A DNA stretch of 64,000 nucleotides, taken from positions 1-64,000 of the forward strand of contig JASCOV010000004.1 of NCBI GenBank assembly GCA_029960045.1. Direction: 5' to 3'. The DNA is from Flavobacteriaceae bacterium PS02293. Its GTDB lineage: Bacteria > Bacteroidota > Bacteroidia > Flavobacteriales > Weeksellaceae. The position numbers and the translations under genes were made by a program. Shown here in pieces: positions 44,041 through 53,109 of the stretch. The notes below the pieces were generated by a model. That model made no database searches. It had not been told where the DNA came from and saw only the letters and a program-made list of their open reading frames with translations. Position 1 is the first letter of the stretch; the number at the start of each line of letters is the position of its first letter.

Positions 44041-44081
44041 AATTTTGTTACTATTTTTGTCTTTTTAAACAAATAAATTAG

Positions 44082-44942
44082 ATGTTTAAGCCAGTGTTGC
44101 CTTTTTCTTTGGACGAAAACAGTTTTGATAATATTTATAATAAAGATTATATTTTACTTGATAAACCTGTTATCGGCGTTCTGGATTATCCCGTAAAATT
44201 AGATGTCACGGTAGGCATCATTTGTATTAAAGGAAAGATAAAAGGCAGTTCGAATATGCGCGAGTTTGAAGCAAATGCATCTTGTTTGGCTGTTCTTTTA
44301 TCGGAACATACGGTGATGATAGATGAGATAAGTGACGATTTTTCGGGGAAGTTTATTATTATGTCAAGAAAATTTGCCGAAAGTCTTAATGTGGAAGAAC
44401 GGATTCCTGTTTTTATTTCCCTAAACGAAAATCCCTGTGTTCCTTTAGACCAAGAAGAATTGGTAAGTCTGGAAGATTATTTCAAAATGTGTCAGAAGAC
44501 TTTGAAACAAATCCATAATCCTTTTGTAATAAGGATTATCCAACATCTTACAAAGGCGCATTTTTATGCTTTTGCCCATAATCTTCATCATATCGAGAAA
44601 CATCATAAAAACGGAAAAAAGCCAAGACAGGAAGAAGTCGTACAAAAGTTTCTGGATGATTTGCAGACCTATTTTAAAACTGAACGAAGTATAGAATTTT
44701 ATGCCGATAGATTATGTATTACGCCAAAATATCTGTCTAAAGTTATAAAAGACAACAACGGTATGTCTGCCAAAAAATGGATTGATGATTATGTAATTTG
44801 GGAAACAAAAGCATTGCTGAAATCTACCAATATGACCGTACAACAGATTAGTGATGAGCTTAATTTTCCTTCTCAATCATTTTTCGGAAAGTATTTTAAA
44901 CGTTTGGTGGGTTTGTCTCCTTTAGAATATCGGAAGACTTAA
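44082..44942 (+). CDS. AraC family regulator
   Basis: A 286-residue AraC-type regulator. The sensor domain (about 1-165) is cupin-like (VTVGIICIKGKIKGSSN, LAVLLSEHTVMIDEI), and the double helix-turn-helix covers about 200-286 (FYADRLCITPKYLSKVIKDN, VQQISDELNFPSQSFFGKYF, VGLSPLEYRKT). It is divergent from the porin gene. Its probable promoter is TTG (44026), 23 bases, TATTTTTG (44052). The direct repeat in the gap suggests that it controls the porin and perhaps itself. Confidence 0.9.
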   Translation: MFKPVLPFSLDENSFDNIYNKDYILLDKPVIGVLDYPVKLDVTVGIICIKGKIKGSSNMREFEANASCLAVLLSEHTVMIDEISDDFSGKFIIMSRKFAESLNVEERIPVFISLNENPCVPLDQEELVSLEDYFKMCQKTLKQIHNPFVIRIIQHLTKAHFYAFAHNLHHIEKHHKNGKKPRQEEVVQKFLDDLQTYFKTERSIEFYADRLCITPKYLSKVIKDNNGMSAKKWIDDYVIWETKALLKSTNMTVQQISDELNFPSQSFFGKYFKRLVGLSPLEYRKT

Positions 44943-44951
44943 TAATTTTAT

Positions 44952-45833
44952 TTAAACTGATTTTACTCTTTTAAATTTTTCAATTCTAATCTCAGAAATC
45001 AAAGTCGCAATCAAAATCAAACTTCCACCAATCAAGAGACGCCAAGTCAGATTTTCATTTAGGATAAAAAACGAAGCGATGGAAGCAAAAACAGGTTCGA
45101 AAAGATAAATAATCGCCACTTTTTCTGCGCTGATGTATTTCTGCGCAATGTTTGAAACCGAATACATATAAGCTGTTGAAAGTAACGAACAAAACAAAAC
45201 GCCAATCCAAAAATTGTTATTTTCCGGAAACCAATTCGCAGAACTATCAAACAAGGATATCACAAACATCAAAACTCCTGAAGTTGTAAACATCGGAACC
45301 AGAGTCTGAATAATATTGTTTTTCCCCGCAAAATGCTCAACTTTTATCAGATAATATGAAAATCCAACCGTTCCGATTAAGATGTACACATCGCCGATAC
45401 TGATTGAAAAATTCTTGGTTATTGAAATGATTCCCAAACCGACTAAAGCTAAAATTGCTGAAAACCAAATCTTCGGCTCAATCACGCTTTTGTAGAAAAT
45501 AATTTTTAAAATCGGAATAATCACAACGCACATTCCAGCAACAAAAGCACATTGTGAAGCAGAAGTATGTTTCACAATTCCTAAAGTCTGAAAATGAATT
45601 CCAAAAGTTAACGGAATTGCCAATCCGATTCCAGCTTTTACGGATTTCAGATTGATGTTTTTCAGTTGTTTATGGAAAATTAAACCTATCGAAATTGACG
45701 CAAAAAAGAATCTGTAAAATAAAAATGTAGATTGCGAAATATTTCCGATGGACATTTTGGTTACAGGAAACGAAATTCCCCAAAACGCTGTTCCGAGAAT
45801 CAAAAGAAATAGATAAAAATTTTTCTTTTCCAT
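44952..45833 (-). CDS. EamA-type (DMT) transporter
   Basis: A 293-residue inner membrane protein with ten predicted helices arranged as two EamA repeats (about 8-140 and 150-285). LILGTAFWGISFPVTK begins repeat 1 and LIGTVGFSYYLIKVEHF repeat 2; SAEKVAIIYLFEPVFASIAS is the conserved late EamA stretch. DMT transporters export metabolites or drugs; substrate not predictable. It is divergent from the LysR gene at 45903, which probably regulates it. Confidence 0.92.
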   Translation of the reverse strand: MEKKNFYLFLLILGTAFWGISFPVTKMSIGNISQSTFLFYRFFFASISIGLIFHKQLKNINLKSVKAGIGLAIPLTFGIHFQTLGIVKHTSASQCAFVAGMCVVIIPILKIIFYKSVIEPKIWFSAILALVGLGIISITKNFSISIGDVYILIGTVGFSYYLIKVEHFAGKNNIIQTLVPMFTTSGVLMFVISLFDSSANWFPENNNFWIGVLFCSLLSTAYMYSVSNIAQKYISAEKVAIIYLFEPVFASIASFFILNENLTWRLLIGGSLILIATLISEIRIEKFKRVKSV

Positions 45834-45902
45834 AATTTTATGAATTGATTTTTAATTCGATTTTATTATTAAATTTGAATAACTAATGATTAATTTGCAT
45901 TA

Positions 45903-46760
45903 ATGGACATTCAGCAACTCAAATATTTTCTGGCTTTGGCAAAAGAGCTTCATTTCTGGAACACTTCTGCGAAAATGAACATCACGCAATCTGCTCTGAG
46001 CCGACAAATTCAGTCTTTGGAGAATGAATTGGGCGTTCAGTTGTTTTATCGTGACAAACGAAACGTAAAACTCACGCCTGCAGGAAAATTCTTACAGGAA
46101 AAATGGGGAAATGAACTTAATCAAATGGAATCTTTTCATCAGCTCGCCCGACAAATCCATCTCGGAGAATCCGGAACCATAAGAATTGCGCATCCCGATT
46201 CTATCTCGTCTTCGGTTTTGCCTGAATTTGTGAAAAAAGTTTCTTCGGCCTTTCCCAATCTCAATCTTGAATTGTTTCAACTGACGAACGAAGCGCAGGA
46301 AGATTATCTTAAAAATTACAAAATAGATTTGGCTTTTTCCCGTGATGTGAACACCTCTTCAACGATTAACGAGAAAAAATTAGGATACGAAAATCTTTCA
46401 TTTGTAGTTCCCGAAAATCATCATTTCAAATTGTTATCAGACATTTCGGAAGAGACTTTGAAGGACCAAAAATTCCTTATGACGACCGGAGATTACAGCA
46501 GTAGTTACAATTTGCTCGTTCAGGAGGTCATTCATTCTTACAATATTAAGCTTGATAATTATATCCGATGCGAGTTTGGTTCTACGATTATTTCCTTGAT
46601 TAGAAATGGATTGGGGATTTCCATTTTGCCACATTCTTATCAGCTTCATCAGAATGCAGGAATCCGTTTTATTCCGCTTCCTTTCGTGACCGATTTGTAC
46701 ATTCAATGGCGAAAAGATGACCCAAATCCGATTCTCAAAAATATTCTGGAATTGGTTTAA
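45903..46760 (+). CDS. LysR family regulator
   Basis: A 285-residue LysR-type regulator: an N-terminal winged helix (MDIQQLKYFLALAKELHFWN, then ITQSALSRQIQSLENELGVQ; about 1-60) and a periplasmic-binding-protein-like effector domain (about 88-285). It is divergent from the EamA transporter, the classic arrangement for LysR control. Upstream lie TTG (45845), 22 bases and TAAATTTG (45870-45877) as promoter, and an imperfect palindrome ATTCGATTT/AAATTTGAAT in the gap suits a LysR box. Confidence 0.92.
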   Translation: MDIQQLKYFLALAKELHFWNTSAKMNITQSALSRQIQSLENELGVQLFYRDKRNVKLTPAGKFLQEKWGNELNQMESFHQLARQIHLGESGTIRIAHPDSISSSVLPEFVKKVSSAFPNLNLELFQLTNEAQEDYLKNYKIDLAFSRDVNTSSTINEKKLGYENLSFVVPENHHFKLLSDISEETLKDQKFLMTTGDYSSSYNLLVQEVIHSYNIKLDNYIRCEFGSTIISLIRNGLGISILPHSYQLHQNAGIRFIPLPFVTDLYIQWRKDDPNPILKNILELV

Positions 46761-46766
46761 AACTGT

Positions 46767-47288
46767 TTAATTTTTCAAATTCAGTTTCATCATAATATCA
46801 GTTTGCTCTTCATTTCCGAGTCTGAAAATATGTTTGTCAAATTCCACAAAACCATTTTTCTGATAAAACTTAATCGCTCTTTGATTATTTTCCCAAACGC
46901 CCAACCAAACGTAATCTACATTTTTCTGAGACGCAATTTCAATCGCTTTTTCGTAAAGAATCTGTCCGACTTTGTTCCCGTGAAAATCTTTTGAAACATA
47001 AATCCTTTCAATTTCAAGAGCATTGTCACTTTTGATTTCGGTTTGTGACGAGCCAATATTGAGTTTTAAATATCCGATAACTTCGTCATTCAGTTTAGCG
47101 AAATAGAATTCAGAATTTTCATCAGTCAGTTCAGATTTTAGCTTTTCTATTGTAAAACTGGTTTCCAGATATTCATTCATACTTTCTTCAGTATTGTTCT
47201 CGGAAAAAGTTTCAGAGAAAGTTTTTCTTCCGATTTCCTGAAGTTGTAATATCTCGTTTTCGGTAATTTTTGTTACAATGATTTCCAT
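46767..47288 (-). CDS. GNAT family N-acetyltransferase
   Basis: A 173-residue acetyltransferase of the GNAT fold. IERIYVSKDFHGNKVGQILY (about 110-130) contains the acetyl-CoA pyrophosphate loop of the R/QxxGxG/A type, here HGNKVG. VWLGVWENNQRAIKFYQKNG is the later conserved block. Acceptor unknown; the motif spacing resembles spermidine/diamine-type or RimI-like enzymes. It stands alone, convergent with the LysR gene. Confidence 0.88.
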   Translation of the reverse strand: MEIIVTKITENEILQLQEIGRKTFSETFSENNTEESMNEYLETSFTIEKLKSELTDENSEFYFAKLNDEVIGYLKLNIGSSQTEIKSDNALEIERIYVSKDFHGNKVGQILYEKAIEIASQKNVDYVWLGVWENNQRAIKFYQKNGFVEFDKHIFRLGNEEQTDIMMKLNLKN

Positions 47289-47405
47289 AGCTCTTTTTTG
47301 AACCTTTATTTTACAACTGCAAAAATATAAGAATGAGTAATGCGATAAAATGCTATTTTATGATTAATTGATTTGATTTTTGCATTAATATATTCCAATC
47401 AAACA

Positions 47406-47431
47406 AAAAGCTGAATTGATTCATTCAGCTT
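47406..47431 (-). terminator. Terminator of the MarR-GNAT gene
   Basis: AAGCTGAAT pairs with ATTCAGCTT around TGATTC; A-rich flanks give a T-run on the minus strand after the gene at 47461. Confidence 0.75.
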
Positions 47432-47460
47432 AGTTATATTTAAATTGTTTGCAGATATTT

Positions 47461-48423
47461 CTACTTTTTCAAATCCAATTCCATCTGAATATTAGCTCTC
47501 TGATAAGGAGTCGGTCGCCCCGAAATTTTAACAAATCCCAATTTATAATACAGATTAATCGCAGGTTTCAGAATCGTATTGCTTTCCAGATACAACTTTG
47601 AAGCACCCAATTCTTTCGCCGAATTGATAATCGCCTGACCCAAAAGCCAGCCGATATGTTTTCCTTGAGCTTTCGGAGAAACCGCCATTTTAGCCATTTC
47701 AAAATCGTAATCTTTGTCATTCATTTTTATCAAAGCGCAGACGCCCAAAGGTTCGTCTTTGTAGAGTGCGACAAGAATTTTTCCGCCTTTGTCTAGAATA
47801 TATTCCTGCGGATTGTCCAGAGATTTATAATCCGTTTCTTCCATTTCAAAATAATTCGAAATCCATTCTGCATTCAAATTTCTGAAAGCCGATTGATATT
47901 TCGGTTCGTATTCCACGATTTCCACATCTTTGCTTTCACGCAGTTTTTTCTGTTCCTGAACACGTTTCAACAAAGACTTTTGTTCCAACAAAAATTCCCA
48001 TTCCGCAACCGCTTCCCAAAGATTGTAAGTAGCTTCAGCCAAAAGATTTTCAACAGCCAAATCAATATCAACACATTGTTCCTGCAACATTTTTTCGGCT
48101 AAAACTTTTCCTTCGTCCGTTAATCCGACAACATTTCTGCGTTTGTCACTAGATTTCAGTTTGTCATTTACCAAACCAGCTTTTGTCATTTCTTTGATAA
48201 TTTTGGTCACAGAAGGTTGTGAATGTCCGATTTCTTTGGCGATTTCCGTAATCGTATTTTCCTCAGTTTCCGAAAGCACAAAGAAAACAGGAAACCATTT
48301 TGGAGAGAATTTCTCAACATTGTACATTTCATAAATCTTGGTTGCATCATCTGTAAATCGACTTGTCAACAAACGTAATCTGCTTCCCAAAGCCATTTTT
48401 CCTGTTCTTTCAAATATATTCAT
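47461..48423 (-). CDS. MarR-type HTH / GNAT acetyltransferase fusion
   Basis: A 320-residue two-domain protein. Residues about 1-150 are a MarR winged helix (TEIAKEIGHSQPSVTKIIKE, then LKSSDKRRNVVGLTDEGK as the wing). Residues about 165-318 are a GNAT acetyltransferase (MAVSPKAQGKHIGWLLGQAI with the acetyl-CoA loop, KLYLESNTILKPAINLYYKL). Such bifunctional proteins are widespread in Bacteroidota. A regulator that senses or modifies a small molecule is plausible; target unknown. Both domains appear complete. Confidence 0.92.
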   Translation of the reverse strand: MNIFERTGKMALGSRLRLLTSRFTDDATKIYEMYNVEKFSPKWFPVFFVLSETEENTITEIAKEIGHSQPSVTKIIKEMTKAGLVNDKLKSSDKRRNVVGLTDEGKVLAEKMLQEQCVDIDLAVENLLAEATYNLWEAVAEWEFLLEQKSLLKRVQEQKKLRESKDVEIVEYEPKYQSAFRNLNAEWISNYFEMEETDYKSLDNPQEYILDKGGKILVALYKDEPLGVCALIKMNDKDYDFEMAKMAVSPKAQGKHIGWLLGQAIINSAKELGASKLYLESNTILKPAINLYYKLGFVKISGRPTPYQRANIQMELDLKK

Positions 48424-48524
48424 AATTAATTACATAACTGATTATGTAAATATAAAAATTAATTTGATTTGAAACCAAATTTTATTTAATTCTAAAAATT
48501 AAAACTGATAAATAAATTGAAATC

Positions 48525-48560
48525 AGTAATAATGGTAAGCAATGCAGTAATTCATCTAAG
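48525..48560 (+). promoter_or_regulatory. AraC-type operator, family 1, copy c
   Basis: Half-sites AGTAATAATGGTAAG (48525) and AGTAATTCATCTAAG (48546) are 21 bp apart, preceded by AATC. The -7 box GAAATTTG (48582-48589) begins 36 bases after the second half-site start. The alcohol dehydrogenase starts at 48622. Confidence 0.78.
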
Positions 48561-48621
48561 TCATTAATAATCATTTCTAAAGAAATTTGTCTCAAATAGT
48601 ATTCAACAAAATTTGATAGTT

Positions 48622-49737
48622 ATGAAAAATATTTTAAGTCTCAGTTTTCTGTTCATTGTAGCGTTGGCGTTTTCTCAAACCAAATCAAAAGGTTTCGCCG
48701 TCCATTCAACCGACGGAAAATTCCAACCTTACGAATTCAACCGTCACGCAGTCGGCGACAATGAAATCAAAATTGACATTCTCTACGCCGGAATCTGCCA
48801 CAGCGATGTGCATCACGTTCGTGGCGATTGGGGAAAAGAAGAATATCCAATGGTTCCGGGCCACGAGATTGCCGGAAAAGTTTCGGCAGTCGGAAAAAAC
48901 GTCACCAAATTCAAAGTTGGAGATTATGCAGGAGTCGGTTGCCTCGTCAATTCTTGCGGTCACTGCGAATATTGCAAAGCTGGACTCGAGCAATATTGCA
49001 AAGAAGCGGTTTTAACATATCACGACCACGACCAGTTTCATAACAACGAGACCACGCAAGGCGGATATTCCAACAACATCGTTCTTACCGAAAAATTCGC
49101 CATCAAAATCCCTAAAAACGCCGACCTCAAAAAGGTTGCGCCACTCCTTTGTGCAGGCATTACGACCTATTCGCCAATCCATTATGCAGGCGTGAAAAAG
49201 GGCAACAAAGTTGGCGTTGCAGGTTTCGGTGGGTTGGGACATATGGCGGTTCAGTATCTCGTGAAATTGGGCGCTGAAGTCACTGTTTTCGACATCACAG
49301 AAGACAAACGTGCCGATGCAAAACGTTTCGGAGCGGTAAAATATGTCAACGTCAACAATCCCGAAGATTTGAAAGATTTAGACAACAAACTCAGTTTTGT
49401 CATCAGCACAATTCCTGCAAATTATGACCCGAATTTATATTTAAAAATGCTCAATATCAATGGACAAATGGCAATTGTAGGACTTCCGCCTTTCGAAAAA
49501 ATGCCGATTATTCCAATCGATAAACTGATTTGGCAAGGAAATAGAAAAGTCTTCGGTTCGCAGATTGGTGGCATTCCGGAAACTCAGGAAATGCTGGATT
49601 ATTCTGTGGCGAACAATATTTATCCCGAAGTAGAAATCATTCCTGCAACCGCAAATTCGATAGAAAATGCTTACCAAAAAGTTCTCGACGGAAAAGTGAA
49701 ATTCCGTTACGTCATCGATATGCAGACAATGAAATAA
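48622..49737 (+). CDS. Exported zinc-dependent alcohol dehydrogenase
   Basis: A medium-chain zinc dehydrogenase of the cinnamyl alcohol/YahK type that reduces aldehydes with NADPH. From ATG 48622 it starts with a signal peptide (ILSLSFLFIVALAFSQ, about 3-18), unusual for this cytoplasmic family. Catalytic zinc: GICHSDVHH and VPGHEIAG, plus LLCAGITTYSPI. Structural zinc: VNSCGHCEYCKAGLEQYC with all four Cys. Cofactor loop: GFGGLGHMAVQ. The family-1 operator lies 62 bp upstream. The dispersed repeat copy 2 begins directly after the stop codon. Confidence 0.92.
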   Translation: MKNILSLSFLFIVALAFSQTKSKGFAVHSTDGKFQPYEFNRHAVGDNEIKIDILYAGICHSDVHHVRGDWGKEEYPMVPGHEIAGKVSAVGKNVTKFKVGDYAGVGCLVNSCGHCEYCKAGLEQYCKEAVLTYHDHDQFHNNETTQGGYSNNIVLTEKFAIKIPKNADLKKVAPLLCAGITTYSPIHYAGVKKGNKVGVAGFGGLGHMAVQYLVKLGAEVTVFDITEDKRADAKRFGAVKYVNVNNPEDLKDLDNKLSFVISTIPANYDPNLYLKMLNINGQMAIVGLPPFEKMPIIPIDKLIWQGNRKVFGSQIGGIPETQEMLDYSVANNIYPEVEIIPATANSIENAYQKVLDGKVKFRYVIDMQTMK

Positions 49738-49738
49738 T

Positions 49739-49927
49739 ATTTGGGCGTATCCCTTTGCATTTTTGCCAGCAGTTTTCGTCTTCGAAAGAAATTTTCAGCA
49801 AGGCAAAAATGCAAACGGGTCGGGCTATCCGCTATATCTTTTTTGTCATTGCGAACGAAGTTAGGTAATCAGTAGAACTTTTCAGCAACCGCAATAACAA
49901 AAAAGGATATCGCTTCTATCCCTTACG
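49739..49927 (+). repeat. Dispersed structured repeat (possible RNA), copy 2
   Basis: A 189-bp element starting 2 bp after the alcohol dehydrogenase stop. It has the same landmarks as the copy at 30576 (TTTGGGCGTATCCCTTTG, AACGGGTCGGGCTATCCGC, the CTTTTTTGTCATTGCGA hairpin, CTATCCCTTACG). The apex of the first hairpin (CAGCAGTTTTCGTCTTCGAA) has no REP-like insert. Base changes in the long hairpin are partly compensated. The remaining gap to 50083 shows no other clear feature. Confidence 0.75.
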
Positions 49928-50083
49928 TAAGTTACGTCAAATAAAGAAAATTTTGTAAAAATTTGAACAACAAACTCTTATAAGCGATAGCGCCTTTGTG
50001 AACCTAAAACAGTTAGAATTACAAAATCTTCGTGCGCTTCGTGTTCAAATTTTCAACAGGTCAAACCATCAAAAATCGATTTT

Positions 50084-51130
50084 ATGAAAAAAATATCAAA
50101 CATATCAAGTCTATTATTCCTCATCATTTTCAATACAGTTTCAGCTCAGAAAAATCTCGTCATCAAAGAACAGGGAACATTTTCAGCAGGCGGAACAATC
50201 ATTAAAAGCGAAGGAACTTTCGACCCTTTAAAACCTTGGAATGTTCCTCAAGGCGGACAAACCAGACACGGCGACCACGCTGATGTTTTTTATCAAATTC
50301 CGGTAAAATCAAAAAAATGTCCGATGGTTTTTCTTCACGGTTACGGACAATCAAAACGAAGTTGGCAAACCACAGCAGACGGAAGAGAAGGATTTTCAGA
50401 TATGTTTCTGAGAAAAGGTTTTCCTGTTTATCTAGTTGACCAGCCTGGTCGTGGCGATGCCGGACAAACCTCAAAACCTGCTCAGATTTCAGCAACTCCC
50501 GATGACCAGACTTGGTTTACGCAATTCAGAATCGGCTTGTATCCTGATTTTAATGAAGGGGTTCAGTTTCCGAAAGATTCGGTTTCGCTCAATAATTTTT
50601 TCAGAATGATGACGCCAAATACTGGAAACGTCGATGAAACCACAATCGTCAATGCAATGTCCGCAGTTTTCGATAAAACAGGAGACGGAATTTTATTTAC
50701 ACATTCAGCAAGCGGAACAATCGGCTGGAAAACGGCAATTAAAAACAAACATATCAAAGCGGTTGTCTCTTACGAACCTGGCGGATTTGTTTTCCCTGAA
50801 GGCGAAGTTCCCGAAGGAAATCGTGGTGGAGCAGGAATTCCGATGGATGATTTTATGAAGCTCACGAAAATTCCGATTGTCGTTTATTTTGGAGATTTCA
50901 TTCCGAAAGAAGAAACCAATGCTTCATCACTCAATTTTTGGAGAACGGTTTTGATAACCGCAAAACAATGGGCAAAAGTTGTCAATGCTCACGGCGGAGA
51001 CGTCACAATTGTACATCTTCCTGAAATCGGAATTAAAGGAAATACGCATTTTCCAATGTCAGATTTGAATAGTAAAGATGTTGCGGAAGAACTCACAAAA
51101 TGGCTGAAGGAAAAGAAATTAGATAAATAA
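50084..51130 (+). CDS. Secreted alpha/beta hydrolase
   Basis: A 348-residue hydrolase with a signal peptide (about 1-21: SSLLFLIIFNTVSAQ). The alpha/beta fold shows MVFLHGYGQSKRSW (oxyanion region), VYLVDQPGRGDAG and LFTHSASGTIGWK as nucleophile elbow (Ser in HSASG, about 209). The active-site Asp may be in VVYFGDFIP; a His is in KGNTHFPMSD. Substrate unknown; relatives are annotated as esterases. Lies downstream of the exported dehydrogenase on the same strand, probably part of the same periplasmic detoxification set. Confidence 0.88.
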   Translation: MKKISNISSLLFLIIFNTVSAQKNLVIKEQGTFSAGGTIIKSEGTFDPLKPWNVPQGGQTRHGDHADVFYQIPVKSKKCPMVFLHGYGQSKRSWQTTADGREGFSDMFLRKGFPVYLVDQPGRGDAGQTSKPAQISATPDDQTWFTQFRIGLYPDFNEGVQFPKDSVSLNNFFRMMTPNTGNVDETTIVNAMSAVFDKTGDGILFTHSASGTIGWKTAIKNKHIKAVVSYEPGGFVFPEGEVPEGNRGGAGIPMDDFMKLTKIPIVVYFGDFIPKEETNASSLNFWRTVLITAKQWAKVVNAHGGDVTIVHLPEIGIKGNTHFPMSDLNSKDVAEELTKWLKEKKLDK

Positions 51131-51265
51131 AATTTCGTGGCTAATAATTATTCTCGCAGATTTTACAGATTCGGCAGATTTTAAATTTGTTATCAGCTCA
51201 ATCGGCTTAATCAGTGAGAGTTAAAAATCAAACCTCGTTTAAATCCTGATTTCAATTTTAAAGAG

Positions 51266-51356
51266 TTGTCATTTTGAGCGAAACGAAGTGAAGTCGAAAA
51301 ATCACAAAAGATTCTTCATTTCATAATGCTTCGCAAAATTCCATTCAGAATGACAA
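51266..51356. repeat. Dispersed REP-like hairpin
   Basis: TTGTCATTTTGA at the left pairs with TCAGAATGACAA at the right; AAACGAAGTGAAGTCGA inside is the mirror image of the type-A core of the 9515 array. The gap 51131-51265 contains GCAGATTTT twice (51156, 51174), a common flavobacterial intergenic motif. Confidence 0.7.
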
Positions 51357-51400
51357 AAGAGCTTTTAAATAAAATTTAACTAGTTTATAAAAAATAATTA

Positions 51401-52027
51401 ATGAAAAATTTAAAACAATACAGCTTTCTATTCTGCATCATTTTATCAATGTTTTCATCTTGTTCAAAAGCTCAGGAAAATTCATCAGAAAATGAAACTT
51501 CAAACAACAAAAAAGTGCTGATTGTCTATCTCTCCAGAACAAAAAACACCAAAACTGTCGCAGAAATGATTCATCAAAACATCGGCGGAAACTTAGTTGA
51601 GTTGGAACTTGAAAACCCTTATCCCGAAAATTACAAACAAATCGTAGAACAGGTTGCCAAAGAAAATGAAACCAATTTTCTTCCAAAACTGAAAACCAAA
51701 ATCGAAAATATTCAGGATTACGACACGATTTTCATCGGGTATCCAACTTGGGGAATGCAATTGCCTCCGCCAATGAAGAGCTTTTTAAAACAATATGATT
51801 TAAGCGGAAAAACAATCATTCCATTCAATACAAATGCTGGTTACGGACTCGGAAATTCTTTAGAAACCATCAAAGAAATGTCTCAAAACAGTAAAATTTT
51901 AAAAGAATTCTCGACCAAAGGCGGAAAAGAAAAAGACGGAATTCTCTTCGTAATGGAAGGCGAAAAAGAAGTTCAGGTAAAAGATGAAGTGAAAAAATGG
52001 CTGAAAAGTCTTGGTCTAATTAATTAA
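51401..52027 (+). CDS. Flavodoxin-like lipoprotein
   Basis: A 208-residue flavodoxin with a lipoprotein signal: hydrophobic FLFCIILSMFSSC ends in a lipobox with Cys21, followed by SKAQENSSEN as linker. The flavodoxin domain starts with VLIVYLSRTKNTKTVAEMI (FMN phosphate loop, about 38-56), then IFIGYPTWGMQLPPPMKSFL and PFNTNAGYGLGNSLETI. Flavodoxins normally act in the cytoplasm, so an envelope-anchored copy suggests an electron carrier or quinone reductase at the periplasmic face of a membrane. It is followed after 10 bp by the hydrolase gene at 52038 and is probably in one operon with it. Confidence 0.9.
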   Translation: MKNLKQYSFLFCIILSMFSSCSKAQENSSENETSNNKKVLIVYLSRTKNTKTVAEMIHQNIGGNLVELELENPYPENYKQIVEQVAKENETNFLPKLKTKIENIQDYDTIFIGYPTWGMQLPPPMKSFLKQYDLSGKTIIPFNTNAGYGLGNSLETIKEMSQNSKILKEFSTKGGKEKDGILFVMEGEKEVQVKDEVKKWLKSLGLIN

Positions 52028-52037
52028 AAAAATCCCA

Positions 52038-53087
52038 ATGAAATATTTAATAACGATACTATCAATAATCACATTTAATCAAACTTTAAAATCACAAAAA
52101 GTGACATATAAGTATAAAGACAATCCGTTCACATTGGTTTACGATGGCGCGATTGTCAAAAATGAAAAAGGGAAAGTCAACATTCATCCGGTAACTTACA
52201 AACTCAATGGAATCGATATTTCAGCAAACGTTTACACACCGGCAAATTACGACGAATCAAAAAAATATCCCGCCATTGTCGTGGCGCATCCAAACGGCGG
52301 AATCAAGGAACAAACGGCAGGATTATATGCGCAAAATTTGACGGAAAACGGTTTCATCACAATCGCTTTTGATGCCACTTATCAGGGCGCAAGTGGAGGC
52401 GAACCTCGTCACACAGATAAACCTGCGAATAGAGTAGAAGACATCCGCGGAGCCGGAGATTTTATTGCGAATTTCAAAGGCGTAGATGCCGATAGAATTG
52501 GCGTTTTCGGGATTTGTGGCGGTGGCGGTTATACTTTGAAAGCGTCGCAATCGGATAAAAGATTTAAAGCTGTGGCGACTTTGAGTATGTTTAATTCCGG
52601 CGAAGTCAGACGAAATGGATTTCAAAATTCTCAGCTCAAAACCATTCAGGAAAGATTAAAACAAGCTTCCGAAGCTCGTTCAAAACAATCTAATGGAGAA
52701 ATTATTTACAGCGGTGTCGCAACCATTACGGATGACGAAATTGCCAAAACTTCCACCGATTTGTACCGCGAAGGTTACCTTTATTATTACCGAACTAATG
52801 CACATCCGAACTCCACATTCCTTTATCCGACGAGCAATTTGATGGATTTGATGACTTGGGATGCGACCGACCAAATCGAGCTTATCAATCAACCGCTTTT
52901 GATGATTGTCGGAAGCAAAGCTGATACAAAATATATGACCGACGAAGCCTTTCCGAAAGCCATAAATGCCAAATCAAAAGAATTATTCATCATCGATGGC
53001 GCAACGCATATCCAAACCTATTGGAAACCTGAATATGTTAAGCAAACCGTCACAAAATTGGTTGAGTTTTTCGGAAAAAATTTATAA
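52038..53087 (+). CDS. Secreted dienelactone-hydrolase-like protein with Cys nucleophile
   Basis: A 349-residue alpha/beta hydrolase with a signal peptide (about 1-20, ending in LKSQ). The nucleophile elbow reads VFGICGGGGYTLKAS, where Cys replaces the usual Ser, as in dienelactone hydrolases (GxCxGG). AIVVAHPNGGIKEQT is the oxyanion strand, and the acid and His lie in MIVGSKADTKYM and IDGATHIQTYW. Its closest relative here is 61617. It lies 10 bp after the flavodoxin and 22 bp before rpiA. Confidence 0.88.
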   Translation: MKYLITILSIITFNQTLKSQKVTYKYKDNPFTLVYDGAIVKNEKGKVNIHPVTYKLNGIDISANVYTPANYDESKKYPAIVVAHPNGGIKEQTAGLYAQNLTENGFITIAFDATYQGASGGEPRHTDKPANRVEDIRGAGDFIANFKGVDADRIGVFGICGGGGYTLKASQSDKRFKAVATLSMFNSGEVRRNGFQNSQLKTIQERLKQASEARSKQSNGEIIYSGVATITDDEIAKTSTDLYREGYLYYYRTNAHPNSTFLYPTSNLMDLMTWDATDQIELINQPLLMIVGSKADTKYMTDEAFPKAINAKSKELFIIDGATHIQTYWKPEYVKQTVTKLVEFFGKNL

Positions 53088-53109
53088 ATTGGGGAAAATG
53101 AAAATGTAG

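Noticed and set aside
51150..51190. GCAGATTTT direct repeat as an AraC-type operator
   Set aside because: The period is about 18 bp, no -7 box follows at the right distance, and this sequence is a common flavobacterial intergenic filler.
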